Assembly (NCBI GenBank): GCA_030524285.1
Contig: JAUNGQ010000007.1
Span: 54,233-118,232 of the forward strand
DNA length: 64,000 nt
Source: Eubacteriales bacterium
GTDB taxonomy: Bacteria; Bacillota; Clostridia; Oscillospirales; Butyricicoccaceae
Reading direction: 5' to 3'
The position numbers and the translations under genes are program-made. The notes beneath the pieces were generated by a model. It saw only the letters and a program-made list of their open reading frames with translations, was not told the DNA's origin and made no database searches. Below, piece by piece: positions 26,539-34,895 of the stretch (the stretch's first letter is position 1; each line of letters starts with the position of its first letter).

Positions 26539-26820
26539 CTACTTTTTCATCGCTCTGCGATGGAGCATATACATGTTCAGAGCAGCTGTCACGATAACGA
26601 CAACCACAGATGCAAACATCATCATGCCGATAGTATCCTCAATGGCAGGCAGATCACCGGCCATGACAAAGCCCTTGATGTCAATAAATTGCAGAATCAC
26701 AGCGAATCCACAACAGAAAAAACTGCTTCCTGTCAGCAGCGCACTGCTGATTCTGCTATTCATAAGAACAGATGGAATACACCATGCAATAAGCCCCAAA
26801 ATCAAACTTGCGATAGACAT
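26539..26820 (-). CDS. Small hypothetical membrane protein
   Basis: 93 residues from ATG 26818-26820 with GGAAAGGGAATGATTGT upstream. Three hydrophobic segments are visible (about residues 3-20, 28-46 and 65-86), joined by short polar turns. It contains two adjacent cysteines in the second helix (SSFFCCGFAV). The C-terminus is basic (LHRRAMKK), suggesting a cytoplasmic end. No family recognised. Confidence 0.55.
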   Translation of the reverse strand: MSIASLILGLIAWCIPSVLMNSRISSALLTGSSFFCCGFAVILQFIDIKGFVMAGDLPAIEDTIGMMMFASVVVVIVTAALNMYMLHRRAMKK

Positions 26821-26935
26821 ACAATCATTCCCTTTCCAGTATATTTTAGATACACCCGAAACGTATTCCTCTTATTCATCAAAGTTCATTTTGTACCAAT
26901 TTTGCGAAACATGTAAGCTGTCAAATTCTCCGAAA

Positions 26936-27169
26936 TCAAACAATCAATTTGCGTATCCGTTGCAAAAACGGCTCTGCACTTTTCATATCCGTATACAGCT
27001 TCACCCGGATGGGGGCCGCCACATTGAGTCCGAACAGCCCAACCAGTGATTTTGCATCTGCAACATACCAACCGGAGGATACATCTATATCAAATGGCAT
27101 TTCTGCAGCCGCCGCATTCAATACAGTCAGCTCATCCGGTTTGTTCAGCTTGATTTTTATCTTGATCAT
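26936..27169 (-). CDS. HPr-like protein lacking the phosphorylatable His
   Basis: 77 residues from ATG 27167-27169; a longer start at 27223 has no supporting site. The sequence follows the HPr fold: strand KIKIKLNKPDEL, helix LNAAAAEMPFDI, then VADAKSLVGLFGLNV, which matches the regulatory segment around Ser46 of HPr. The active-site pattern GLHARPA is replaced by ELTVLNAAA, so the His that carries phosphate in the PTS is missing while the Ser is kept. That combination resembles Crh of Bacillus, a catabolite-repression cofactor. It is not next to any PTS gene here. Confidence 0.65.
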   Translation of the reverse strand: MIKIKIKLNKPDELTVLNAAAAEMPFDIDVSSGWYVADAKSLVGLFGLNVAAPIRVKLYTDMKSAEPFLQRIRKLIV

Positions 27170-27314
27170 CTTTTTTACCACCCTGTTACAGCTATTGTAA
27201 TATCTGTTGTAACTTTTTGTCAAATTTATTATAATATATTCAGATTGGATATGCTATCCCTTTTTATGCAAATTCATACAAAATTTTCAAAGGGCCGCAT
27301 TGGAAGGAGTATTT

Positions 27315-28601
27315 ATGAAATTTTGCTTTGCAACACTTGGCTGCAAGGTCAATCAATTTGAAACGCAGGCGCTTGCCCAGCTCGCGCAGTCCCGCGGGCA
27401 TACGCTGGTACACACTGACGCAGATATCTGTATTTTAAATACCTGCACGGTCACCTCTTCCGGTGATCATAAGAATCTACGTGCCTTACATAAATTGCAA
27501 AAGGATAATCCCAATGCTGTGACAGCTCTCTGTGGCTGTTTCGCCCAGACAGAACCGGAACAGGCTGCCAAACTGGCTGGCGTCGATATCGTATGCGGCA
27601 CTGCAGACCGCGCTGCTGTACTCGATCTTTGTGAACAGGCTGTACACAGGCATCATAAAATCTGTACGGTTTCTGATATCCGCCAGCACAGGGAATTTGA
27701 AGCGCTTCCTGCCGGTATCCTGCCTGGACATACCCGTGCACTGCTCAAGGTACAGGATGGCTGCGACAACTACTGCACCTACTGCATTATTCCCTATGCC
27801 CGCGGACATGTGCGTTCTTTACCACTGGAAGAGGCGGTCAATGAAGTCAAAAAGCTTGCACAGCAGCAGGTGCGGGAAATCATGATCACCGGCATTGAAA
27901 TCGCCAGCTATGGCAGGGATTTGCCGGATAAACTGAGTTTAATTGATTTAACCGCTACATTATGCAAAGCCGTGCCTCAGGTGCGCATCCGCCTCGGTTC
28001 GCTGGAGCCACGCATCATCACACAGGAATTCTGTGACCGACTGTGCGGTTTTGACAATCTGGCTTATCATTTCCATGTATCGCTGCAATCCGGCTGTGAT
28101 GCTACATTGCAGCGTATGCATAGACGTTATACCGCGGAGCAGTACGCCGCCTGTGTTCGGCGGCTCAGACAGACCTTCCCATCCTGCTCCATCACAACCG
28201 ATGTTATTACCGGCTTTCCCGGTGAAACCGAACAGGAGTTTTCCCAAACGCTGGATTTCCTGCAACGGTGTGCATTTGCATCTATTCATGTGTTTCCGTA
28301 TTCTGAGCGTGCCGGAACAGTTGCCGCTTCCATGCCGGATTCCGTCCCCCAGCAAGTGCGCTCACAGCGTGCAAATACTGTGCGTCAGCTTGCGTCGCAC
28401 ATGAGCCAGAATTTTTTACAGCAGTTTATGGGACAAACCATTCCGGTTGTTTTAGAACACGGACGTGCAGATGCACAGCCGGCACACGGCAAATGGCATT
28501 TTCCGGTTATTCTCCCTCCAGATTCCGGAAAACAAGGCTCTGAAATCATCGTACAACTAACCGAACCCACGAAAAATGGTATGAAAGCTGTGGTCCTGTA
28601 A
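27315..28601 (+). CDS. mtaB: tRNA t6A37 methylthiotransferase
   Basis: 428 residues from ATG 27315 with GGAAGGAG nine bases upstream. The N-terminal UPF0004 domain has three cluster cysteines: TLGCKVNQFE, LNTCTV and LCGCFAQT. The radical SAM motif CDNYCTYCIIPYARG lies at about residues 148-162. GSLEPRII and the C-terminal TRAM-like region follow. The MtaB group is assigned from TLGCKVNQ and the length. The enzyme adds a methylthio group to t6A37 in tRNA. Confidence 0.94.
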   Translation: MKFCFATLGCKVNQFETQALAQLAQSRGHTLVHTDADICILNTCTVTSSGDHKNLRALHKLQKDNPNAVTALCGCFAQTEPEQAAKLAGVDIVCGTADRAAVLDLCEQAVHRHHKICTVSDIRQHREFEALPAGILPGHTRALLKVQDGCDNYCTYCIIPYARGHVRSLPLEEAVNEVKKLAQQQVREIMITGIEIASYGRDLPDKLSLIDLTATLCKAVPQVRIRLGSLEPRIITQEFCDRLCGFDNLAYHFHVSLQSGCDATLQRMHRRYTAEQYAACVRRLRQTFPSCSITTDVITGFPGETEQEFSQTLDFLQRCAFASIHVFPYSERAGTVAASMPDSVPQQVRSQRANTVRQLASHMSQNFLQQFMGQTIPVVLEHGRADAQPAHGKWHFPVILPPDSGKQGSEIIVQLTEPTKNGMKAVVL

Positions 28602-28617
28602 AAAGACCGTTTCCCTT

Positions 28618-28658
28618 TCACTCCTACCACCACTGCTATGCGGCGGTGGTGAAGGAGT
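28618..28658. repeat. Strong inverted repeat after mtaB
   Basis: CTCCTACCACCACTGC and GCGGCGGTGGTGAAGGAG pair over nearly the full length around a three-base TAT loop. No T-run follows on either strand, so it is not a classical terminator; it may protect the mtaB message 3' end. Confidence 0.6.
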
Positions 28659-28717
28659 AAAATGCAACAATTTCGTATCAATTGCGACCTGTGTACAAAT
28701 AACAAATGAGATTATAC

Positions 28718-28820
28718 TCTCTCAATCACGGCAGAGCCGTGACTGCTCCCTCCTCCGAGTGAGCTTGGTCTGTATTTTTCGACAGGCTGGCGGCTGAGAC
28801 AAATGTCTCAGCCGTATTTT
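28718..28820 (+). ncRNA. Candidate small RNA with anti-Shine-Dalgarno loop
   Basis: About 100 nt of tandem hairpins on the plus strand: TCACGGC-AGA-GCCGTGA (28726-28742), then GCTC...GAGC enclosing the loop CCTCCTCCGAGT (28745-28764), then TGGTCTGT/ACAGGCTG (28766-28789). A perfect ten-pair stem CGGCTGAGAC-AAAT-GTCTCAGCCG (28791-28814) followed by TATTTTC acts as a terminator. The exposed CCUCCUCC is complementary to GGAGG ribosome-binding sites, as in C-rich Firmicute regulatory RNAs. A possible -10 (TTATAC, 28712-28717) exists, but no good -35. It might instead be part of the mtaB 3' untranslated region. Confidence 0.5.
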
Positions 28821-30070
28821 CATTCTTTCCGTCCCTTAACAGCATCCCAGTATGCTTTTGCACGCTGTTCCGTCTTATTTTCACCGTACGTATAGTATTT
28901 TGCATTCTTGAGTGTATCCGGCAGATACTGCTGCTCTATCCAGTGATTGGGATAGGTATGCGGATACTGATACGTCAGACCGCGTCCCAGCTTTGCCGCA
29001 CCGCCGTAATGGCAATCCTTCAAATGCGCCGGAATATCACCGGATTTACCTGCACGAATATCCGACAGTGCAGCATCAATTGCCATAATACCACTATTGG
29101 ATTTGGGCGCCGTGGCCAACAAAATCACGGCATCAGACAATGGAATCCGAGCTTCCGGCATACCTAACTGGTTTGCCATATCCACACAGGCTTTGACAAT
29201 AGGCAATGCCTGCGGATATGCCAGACCAATATCCTCTGCCGCACAGACCATCAGACGGCGACAGGCAGAAATCATATCGTCTGCTTCCAGCAATCTTGCA
29301 AGATAGTGGATTGCTGCATCCGGATCAGAGCCTCGGATAGATTTCTGAAAGCCGGACAGGATATCATAATGCTGGTCACCATCACGGTCATAGCGCATAT
29401 TGGACCGCTGTGCTGCCTGCTGTGCGTCCTCCAATGTCACGGTATTATCCCGTGCAGAATTGGCAAGCAGCTCCACCGCATTCATTGCCTTGCGCACATC
29501 CCCGCCGCATGCCATTGCAACATGCGCGCACACCTCATCCGAAACTGTCAGCTCAGAATTGGCAAGGGTAAATGCCCGCCGTACCGCCGGTTCGATATCC
29601 TCCGCTTCTACCGGACGGAACTCAAACACCGTACAGCGGCTTAAAATTGCGTTATACACATAAAAATATGGATTTTCCGTCGTGGATGCAATCAATGTGA
29701 TGCGTCCATCCTCGATAAATTCCAGCAGGGACTGCTGCTGCTTTTTATTAAAATATTGAATCTCATCCAGATAGACCAGCGCGCCATTGGGTGCAATTAA
29801 GGTTCCCAGCTCGTCAAAAATCTTCTTGATATCTGAAATCGATGCTGTTGTCGCATTGAGCCGATATAACTTGCGGTCTGTCTGGTTTGCAATAATAGAC
29901 GCAACTGTTGTCTTACCCACACCAGATGGTCCATAAAAAATCATATTGGGTATATTGCCGCTCTCGATAATCCGCCGCAGCAGGCCGGATTTTCCCAGAA
30001 TATGCGGCTGGCCAACCACATCCGCCAGTGTGGTTGGGCGGATGCAGTCGGCCAGAGGCTGAAATTTCAT
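28820..30070 (-). CDS. rarA: Replication-associated recombination AAA+ ATPase RarA (MgsA)
   Basis: 416 residues, start at ATG 30068-30070, where the conserved family N-terminus FQPLADCIRPTTLADVVGQ begins. Walker A is YGPSGVGKTTVASI near residue 50 and Walker B LVYLDEIQYF near 100. A sensor-1 region (LIASTTENPYF) follows, then the lid and the tetramerisation domain ending in GLTYQYPHTYPNHWIEQQYL. It acts at stalled replication forks with single-strand-binding protein. Only 13 bases separate it from glyA and no good ribosome-binding site is visible, so translation may depend on coupling. Confidence 0.94.
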   Translation of the reverse strand: MKFQPLADCIRPTTLADVVGQPHILGKSGLLRRIIESGNIPNMIFYGPSGVGKTTVASIIANQTDRKLYRLNATTASISDIKKIFDELGTLIAPNGALVYLDEIQYFNKKQQQSLLEFIEDGRITLIASTTENPYFYVYNAILSRCTVFEFRPVEAEDIEPAVRRAFTLANSELTVSDEVCAHVAMACGGDVRKAMNAVELLANSARDNTVTLEDAQQAAQRSNMRYDRDGDQHYDILSGFQKSIRGSDPDAAIHYLARLLEADDMISACRRLMVCAAEDIGLAYPQALPIVKACVDMANQLGMPEARIPLSDAVILLATAPKSNSGIMAIDAALSDIRAGKSGDIPAHLKDCHYGGAAKLGRGLTYQYPHTYPNHWIEQQYLPDTLKNAKYYTYGENKTEQRAKAYWDAVKGRKE

Positions 30071-30083
30071 ATAGGTTTTAAAA

Positions 30084-31340
30084 TCAATACAGCGGGAACT
30101 GCTTGCAGATTTCCTCAACGCCAGCGCGGATTTCATCTGCCTTGTTCTCGAAGTCAAAGATTGCATCGGCAATAAAGCCTGCGATCTTATCCATTTCTGC
30201 TTCCTTGAAGCCACGCGTGGTAACTGCCGGAGTACCAAGACGAACGCCAGAGGTTACAAACGGGCTGAGCGGCTCATTCGGAACAGTGTTCTTGTTTGCA
30301 GTGATATAAACTTCATCCAGACGGTTCTGCAGCTCCTTGCCGGTGATACCGGTGCCACGCAGATCAACCAGCATCAGATGGTTATCTGTGCCGCCGGAAA
30401 CCAGATTCACGCCGCGCTTCATCAGGCCCTCTGCCAGCGCCTGTGCATTCTTTCTGATCTGCGCCTGATACTCCTTGAATTCCGGTGTCAGCGCCTCACC
30501 GAAGCAAACTGCCTTTGCAGCGATAACATGCATCAGCGGGCCGCCCTGTGTGCCTGGGAAAATAGCAGAATTGAACTTTTTCGCCAGCGCCTCATCGTTG
30601 GTCAGGATGCAACCGCCGCGCGGACCACGCAGGGTTTTATGCGTAGTAGTGGTAACAACATCAGCATATTCCATCGGGTTCTGATGTTCACCTGCGGCTA
30701 CCAGACCTGCAATATGCGCCATATCTACAAACAAATATGCGCCGACTTCCTTTGCAATTTCAGCAAACTTATCAAATGCAATTGCACGCGGATAAGCAGA
30801 AGCACCAGCGATAATCATCTTCGGCTTGTTCTCCAGCGCCTTCTGACGAACATCCTCATAATCGATATAACCGTTGTCATCTACGCCATAAGCTACCATG
30901 TTGTACAGCTTACCCGACTGGTTTGCCGGAGAGCCATGGGTCAGATGACCGCCGTTGTCCAGACTCATGCCCAGAACCGTGTCGCCCGGCTGGCAAAGAG
31001 CCTGATAAACTGCCATGTTCGCCTGTGCGCCGGAATGCGGCTGTACATTGGCAAACTTTGCACCGAACAGCTTGCATACGCGCTCAATTGCCAGATTTTC
31101 TGCAATATCAACGCACTCACAACCACCATAGTAACGCTTTCCCGGATAACCTTCTGCGTACTTGTTCGTCAGAACAGTACCCATAGCTGCCATAACAGCC
31201 GGGGAAACGATGTTTTCCGATGCAATCAGCTCGATGTTGCGGCACTGGCGTTCATATTCCTTCTGGATAGCCTCGCCCAACTCCGGGTCCATGCTGGTAA
31301 TGAACGCAATGTTTTCTTCAATTCTTTTTGCTTCTGCCAT
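30084..31340 (-). CDS. glyA: Serine hydroxymethyltransferase
   Basis: 418 residues from ATG 31338-31340. An ATG at 31364 also exists, but GGAGGA inside that extension is well placed for the shorter form. It is a PLP enzyme interconverting serine and glycine with tetrahydrofolate. The PLP lysine lies in [14 protein letters not shown] near residues 220-233. Other patterns: [25 protein letters not shown] and [12 protein letters not shown]. It is cotranscribed with rarA. Confidence 0.97.
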   Translation of the reverse strand: MAEAKRIEENIAFITSMDPELGEAIQKEYERQCRNIELIASENIVSPAVMAAMGTVLTNKYAEGYPGKRYYGGCECVDIAENLAIERVCKLFGAKFANVQPHSGAQANMAVYQALCQPGDTVLGMSLDNGGHLTHGSPANQSGKLYNMVAYGVDDNGYIDYEDVRQKALENKPKMIIAGASAYPRAIAFDKFAEIAKEVGAYLFVDMAHIAGLVAAGEHQNPMEYADVVTTTTHKTLRGPRGGCILTNDEALAKKFNSAIFPGTQGGPLMHVIAAKAVCFGEALTPEFKEYQAQIRKNAQALAEGLMKRGVNLVSGGTDNHLMLVDLRGTGITGKELQNRLDEVYITANKNTVPNEPLSPFVTSGVRLGTPAVTTRGFKEAEMDKIAGFIADAIFDFENKADEIRAGVEEICKQFPLY

Positions 31341-31603
31341 TGCTGCAAATTCCTCCATACACAAATTACGGTTTGAATTTTTCTTTTGGTTGATAAGCGG
31401 CAGATTAGGAATCTTCGCTTCACCTTAATTAAAGCAGGAATCTCCGTTTTTTTCAAGGCACATTTGCTCTATTTTCTTTTTTTCCCTTTCATGCATGAAA
31501 ACTTTTGCAGAAATTATATTTTTTTGTGCATATTTTGTGTTACAATGGAGGCAACGATAAAAAGCTTTTACTATATGACCAAATTGAAAAGGAGTTTTAC
31601 CCT

Positions 31604-32251
31604 ATGCTCACACCAAAAGAACGGGCGGAAGCTGCTGTCATGCTGCTGGAACAGGAATATCCTGACGCTATCTGCGCCCTGCAATATAAAAAAGATTATG
31701 AGCTGCTGTTTGCTACCCGCCTGTCTGCCCAGTGCACAGACAAGCGCGTCAATATTGTAACCCAAGATCTGTATACCATTTTTCCGACACTCGAATCGTT
31801 TGCGCAGGCCCAGCCAGAAGAAATTGAAAAAATCATCCGCCCGTGCGGCCTTGGCAGAACCAAAGCGCGTGACTTAAATGCTGCTGCACAATATCTGTTA
31901 GAGGTACATGGCGGCAAGGTTCCGGGAACCATGGAAGAACTGTTAAAGATTCCAGGCGTCGGACGCAAGACCGCAAATCTTATTCTGGGTGATTTATATG
32001 GTAAGCCCGCCATTGTCACGGATACACACTGCATTCGCTTGTCGAACCGCATTGGCCTGGTGGACGGTATCAAGGAACCCGGAAAGGTGGAAAAGGCCCT
32101 GCGTCCGATTGTACCGCCGGAGGCATCCAGTGATTTCTGTCATCGTCTTGTACTGCACGGACGCGATGTCTGTACCGCACGCAAGCCGTATTGTGACAAA
32201 TGCTGCCTAAAAGAAATCTGTATGACCGGCAGCGGCGAAAAGGAAGCGTAA
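31604..32251 (+). CDS. nth: Endonuclease III (DNA glycosylase/AP lyase)
   Basis: 215 residues from ATG 31604 with AAAAGGAG upstream; longer in-frame starts lack such a site. The helix-hairpin-helix LLKIPGVGRKTANLILG at about residues 110-126 carries the catalytic Lys, and VTDTHCIRLSNRIGL the catalytic Asp. The iron-sulfur loop C-x6-C-x2-C-x5-C (CTARKPYCDKCCLKEIC) closes the protein. It excises oxidised pyrimidines. Monocistronic, with a TG-extended TACAAT -10 near 31541. Confidence 0.96.
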   Translation: MLTPKERAEAAVMLLEQEYPDAICALQYKKDYELLFATRLSAQCTDKRVNIVTQDLYTIFPTLESFAQAQPEEIEKIIRPCGLGRTKARDLNAAAQYLLEVHGGKVPGTMEELLKIPGVGRKTANLILGDLYGKPAIVTDTHCIRLSNRIGLVDGIKEPGKVEKALRPIVPPEASSDFCHRLVLHGRDVCTARKPYCDKCCLKEICMTGSGEKEA

Positions 32252-32260
32252 AAAGATGCA

Positions 32261-32298
32261 AAAACAGGCTGATACCTGCGCAGTACCAGCCTGTTTTT
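32261..32298. terminator. Terminator between nth and coaX
   Basis: AAACAGGCTG and CAGCCTGTTTTTTG arms with inner TAC/GTA pairing, nine bases after the nth stop and ten before the convergent coaX stop. The T-run favours nth; the A-run lets it serve both genes. Confidence 0.88.
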
Positions 32299-32307
32299 TG
32301 TTGTGTA

Positions 32308-33144
32308 TTACATCTGCTCTGTGATTTCTTCCTCAGCGGAAGCAATCAGTTTGCCAATCGGCTTTACCGCCGAAAATTTTTCCCTGTTTGCTTCATAAAT
32401 CATACGAAGGCCGGTCAGCGTCAGATTTGCATCCACGTCTGTAATCGTATCACAGTACTCTGCCATCATGCGCCCCATACCGCCGGTTGCAACAACATTG
32501 CATTTGCCACCGATTTCATCCATCATTTCACGCACAATCCCTTGAATCGCACCTGCATAACCGCGCACAGCGCCGGATTGCATACTCATGACCGTATTTG
32601 TGCCAATCGCTTTCTCGGGACGCACAATATCAACGCGCGGCAGCTTGGATGCCTTCTGGAACAGCGCTTCCATGGCAACCTTAATGCCCGGGAAAATTGC
32701 TCCGCCGCGGTATGCTCCGTTTTCATCAATGACATCAAAGGTAGTTGCCGTGCCGATGTCAATGATAATCAGCGGACATCCATATTTCTCCACAGCCGAA
32801 ACAGCATTGACCAGACGATCAATGCCAACCTCCTTCGGGTTGTCATAGCAATTTGTCAGACCGGTATCAATATCCTTGCCAACAATGAAAGGGCGGACAC
32901 CGACATATTTTCGGATTGCATTGATCAATGTATACATAACCGGCGGAACAACCGATGCAATGATAACAGCATCCGTATCGCTGGTCTGCAAACCCAGAAA
33001 TGTATAATACAAATGGATCTGCATACCGATTTCATCGGAGGTACGCTCCGCTGTTGTGGAAAGGCGGAAGCTGCCAATCAACTCTTTTTCCCTGTAAATG
33101 CCAAAAACCGTATTGGTATTGCCAACGTCAATGGCCAGTAACAT
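32308..33144 (-). CDS. coaX: Type III pantothenate kinase
   Basis: 278 residues from ATG 33142-33144. ASKHA-fold motifs are visible: AIDVGNTNTVFGIY at the N-terminus (phosphate-1), EVGIDRLVNAVSA near residue 107, and IIDIGTATTFDVID near 125 (phosphate-2). The C-terminal VVATGGMGRMMAEY near 218 is the adenosine-loop region. It phosphorylates pantothenate in the first step of CoA synthesis. It follows the phosphoesterase gene by 36 bases and probably shares its transcript. Confidence 0.95.
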   Translation of the reverse strand: MLLAIDVGNTNTVFGIYREKELIGSFRLSTTAERTSDEIGMQIHLYYTFLGLQTSDTDAVIIASVVPPVMYTLINAIRKYVGVRPFIVGKDIDTGLTNCYDNPKEVGIDRLVNAVSAVEKYGCPLIIIDIGTATTFDVIDENGAYRGGAIFPGIKVAMEALFQKASKLPRVDIVRPEKAIGTNTVMSMQSGAVRGYAGAIQGIVREMMDEIGGKCNVVATGGMGRMMAEYCDTITDVDANLTLTGLRMIYEANREKFSAVKPIGKLIASAEEEITEQM

Positions 33145-33180
33145 AGTTCGTTTCCCCTTCTCTTTTTCTATCTATATTCA

Positions 33181-33684
33181 TCAGAACCAACGTTTTTTCT
33201 TCGATTGTTGCAGATAAACAAGCTCTGGCTCAACCGTTTCCCCATGAATTATCAAACGTAGATAGGACGGTGGTTCCATGGTATACGGCATACTGATACT
33301 GCCCGGATTGGCAACCAGCATGTCCCCTCTTTGCCTTATCTCAGCCGCATGAGTATGACCGTACAGCGCTACGGTGCAGTGGTTCTTTCTTGCTGCCTCC
33401 TCCAACGCATGGGTATTCCGGCGCACGCCATGCAAATGTCCATGTGTTATAAAAATACGCACCTGCTCCGCACAGACAACCATCTTGTCTGGCGCATCTA
33501 CATTCCAGTCGTTGTTTCCGCGGACGTTATATACCTGCAGGTCAGGATATACATTTCTGACGTCGTCTACATCAGCTACCAGATCTCCTAAATGCAGCAC
33601 GGCATCTGGCTTCTCTTCGTCAATAACCGCAAGCATATCCGTGATATTGGCATGATGTGAATCTGAAAATACAACCAGCTTCAT
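33181..33684 (-). CDS. YfcE/MJ0936-type metallophosphoesterase
   Basis: 167 residues from ATG 33682-33684. Metal-binding motifs run in order: FSDSHH near residues 6-11, HLGDLVAD near 31, VRGNNDWN near 55 (GN(H/D) type), FITHGHLHGV near 78 and LYGHTHAAEI near 108. This is the compact calcineurin-like fold of YfcE phosphodiesterases, cytoplasmic, with an uncertain natural substrate. First gene of the yfcE-coaX pair. Confidence 0.9.
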   Translation of the reverse strand: MKLVVFSDSHHANITDMLAVIDEEKPDAVLHLGDLVADVDDVRNVYPDLQVYNVRGNNDWNVDAPDKMVVCAEQVRIFITHGHLHGVRRNTHALEEAARKNHCTVALYGHTHAAEIRQRGDMLVANPGSISMPYTMEPPSYLRLIIHGETVEPELVYLQQSKKKRWF

Positions 33685-33789
33685 CCACTGCCCCCTCTCT
33701 GCCTGACCAATATTACTTCAATGACTATACACTATTTTTTTCAGAAAGTCAAAGAACAATTGCCCCCTTCTCTGCGTATAGTAATTGTG

Positions 33790-33801
33790 ACACAATTGTG
33801 T
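33790..33801. promoter_or_regulatory. Perfect 12-bp palindrome before the small-gene trio
   Basis: ACACAATTGTGT lies 56 bases upstream of the 33857 start codon and is followed by a small hairpin GGGGA-AGAAC-TCCCC (33802-33816). It sits in the divergent region between yfcE and the trio, so it is a candidate operator; no regulator is suggested. Confidence 0.35.
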
Positions 33802-33856
33802 GGGGAAGAACTCCCCTCCAAGCATCATCAACATGCTACACAAGGAGGTTCTTTGT

Positions 33857-34141
33857 ATGCAGCAAAAAGACATGGAAAACCTACTCCATAACCTCTCTCA
33901 CAAATCCGGTAATCCGGAGGCTGAACAGGCCGCAGATCGAATGCGGGCTGCCATGAACACCCCGCAGGGCAGACAGGCAGCACAGAAAATCATGAAAAAT
34001 TATGGCAACTCACTGGAACAGGCAGCACATCTGGCACAGGCCGGCGACTTAAACGCCGCAAAAAAATCCATACAAAGCCTGATGCAGACGCCGGAAGGTG
34101 CACAGCTTGCAGCCCAGATCGCAAAAATGATGGGACGGTGA
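33857..34141 (+). CDS. Small helical hypothetical protein
   Basis: 94 residues from ATG 33857 with AAGGAGGTTCTTTGT upstream. Almost entirely helical, rich in Ala, Gln, Met and Asn, with repeated segments such as NTPQGRQAAQKIM and QTPEGAQLAAQIAKMM, which look like an internal duplication. It lacks a signal peptide or membrane segment. Not recognised. First gene of a three-gene set ending at 34895. Confidence 0.7.
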   Translation: MQQKDMENLLHNLSHKSGNPEAEQAADRMRAAMNTPQGRQAAQKIMKNYGNSLEQAAHLAQAGDLNAAKKSIQSLMQTPEGAQLAAQIAKMMGR

Positions 34142-34148
34142 TGCAGTT

Positions 34149-34529
34149 TTGGAATCTGCTGATCTGTTTTCCTCCATATTGCAGAATCCGGAAACCATGC
34201 AAAAGCTTGCCGGCATTGCCTCTGAGCTGATGGGCAATGCCGGCAGCCCGGCAAATCAGACATTGGAAGCGCCGGAACAGCATTCGGGATCAGATACGTC
34301 AGACGAACTGATGGGCCGACTTCTGCCTGTATTTTCCAACATTGCACAGAGCGGACAAAAGCTGTCCAATCCGGCAAAACGGGAACTGTTACATGCACTA
34401 CGTCCGTTTTTGTCCTCCGATACCTGTGCAAAAATTGACCATGCAGAGCATATTCTCCAAATGGCACAGATGGCAAAAGCTGCAGCGGAACAGTTTTTGC
34501 CGCAATATTCCGGTACAAGGGAGGTCTGA
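34149..34529 (+). CDS. Small helical hypothetical protein with TTG start
   Basis: 126 residues; the only usable start in frame is TTG 34149, eight bases after the previous stop, so translation is probably coupled. The N-terminal helix FSSILQNPETMQKLAGIASE and a second half NIAQSGQKLSNPAKRELLHA are helical and Ala/Gln/Leu-rich like the first protein. A polar Ser/Asp-rich linker joins them. No known domain. Confidence 0.6.
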   Translation: MESADLFSSILQNPETMQKLAGIASELMGNAGSPANQTLEAPEQHSGSDTSDELMGRLLPVFSNIAQSGQKLSNPAKRELLHALRPFLSSDTCAKIDHAEHILQMAQMAKAAAEQFLPQYSGTREV

Positions 34530-34532
34530 CCC

Positions 34533-34895
34533 ATGTATAACCGTTATTTACAAAACAATTACCAGACGCAGGAGCCGCCCTGCTCCCCGCCCGCTCCTTC
34601 CTGTCCGCCTCCCAAACCGCAGCCTTGCCATCCTTCATGGGATGACAAACCGAAACATTGTGAAAAAGACTGGGATGAAAAACCGGAGCATTGTGAAAAG
34701 GAAAGGGAAAGTAGTGGTATTTTTTCTTTATTGGGCAATTTGCTTGGCGGAGAAAAAAAAGGTGGTCTGAGCAAGCTGCTGGATGACAATACCCTGCTTA
34801 TCCTGATTATTTTGTTTTTCCTGTTAAAGGATGACGACGGCATTGACCATGATTTATTGATTCTCGCAGGTGTTTTCCTGTTAATCGGGCTTTAA
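34533..34895 (+). CDS. Small Cys/Pro-rich protein with hydrophobic tail
   Basis: 120 residues from ATG 34533 with AAGGGAGGTCTGACCC upstream. The N-terminus is Pro- and Cys-rich (EPPCSPPAPSCPPPKPQPCH). A twofold repeat follows, WDDKPKHCEKD then WDEKPEHCEKE. The C-terminal 40 residues hold two hydrophobic stretches (LLILIILFFLL and LLILAGVFLLIGL). It could be an envelope or spore-coat-like protein, which is speculation. Its TAA stop overlaps the stop of convergent cbiC. Confidence 0.6.
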   Translation: MYNRYLQNNYQTQEPPCSPPAPSCPPPKPQPCHPSWDDKPKHCEKDWDEKPEHCEKERESSGIFSLLGNLLGGEKKGGLSKLLDDNTLLILIILFFLLKDDDGIDHDLLILAGVFLLIGL

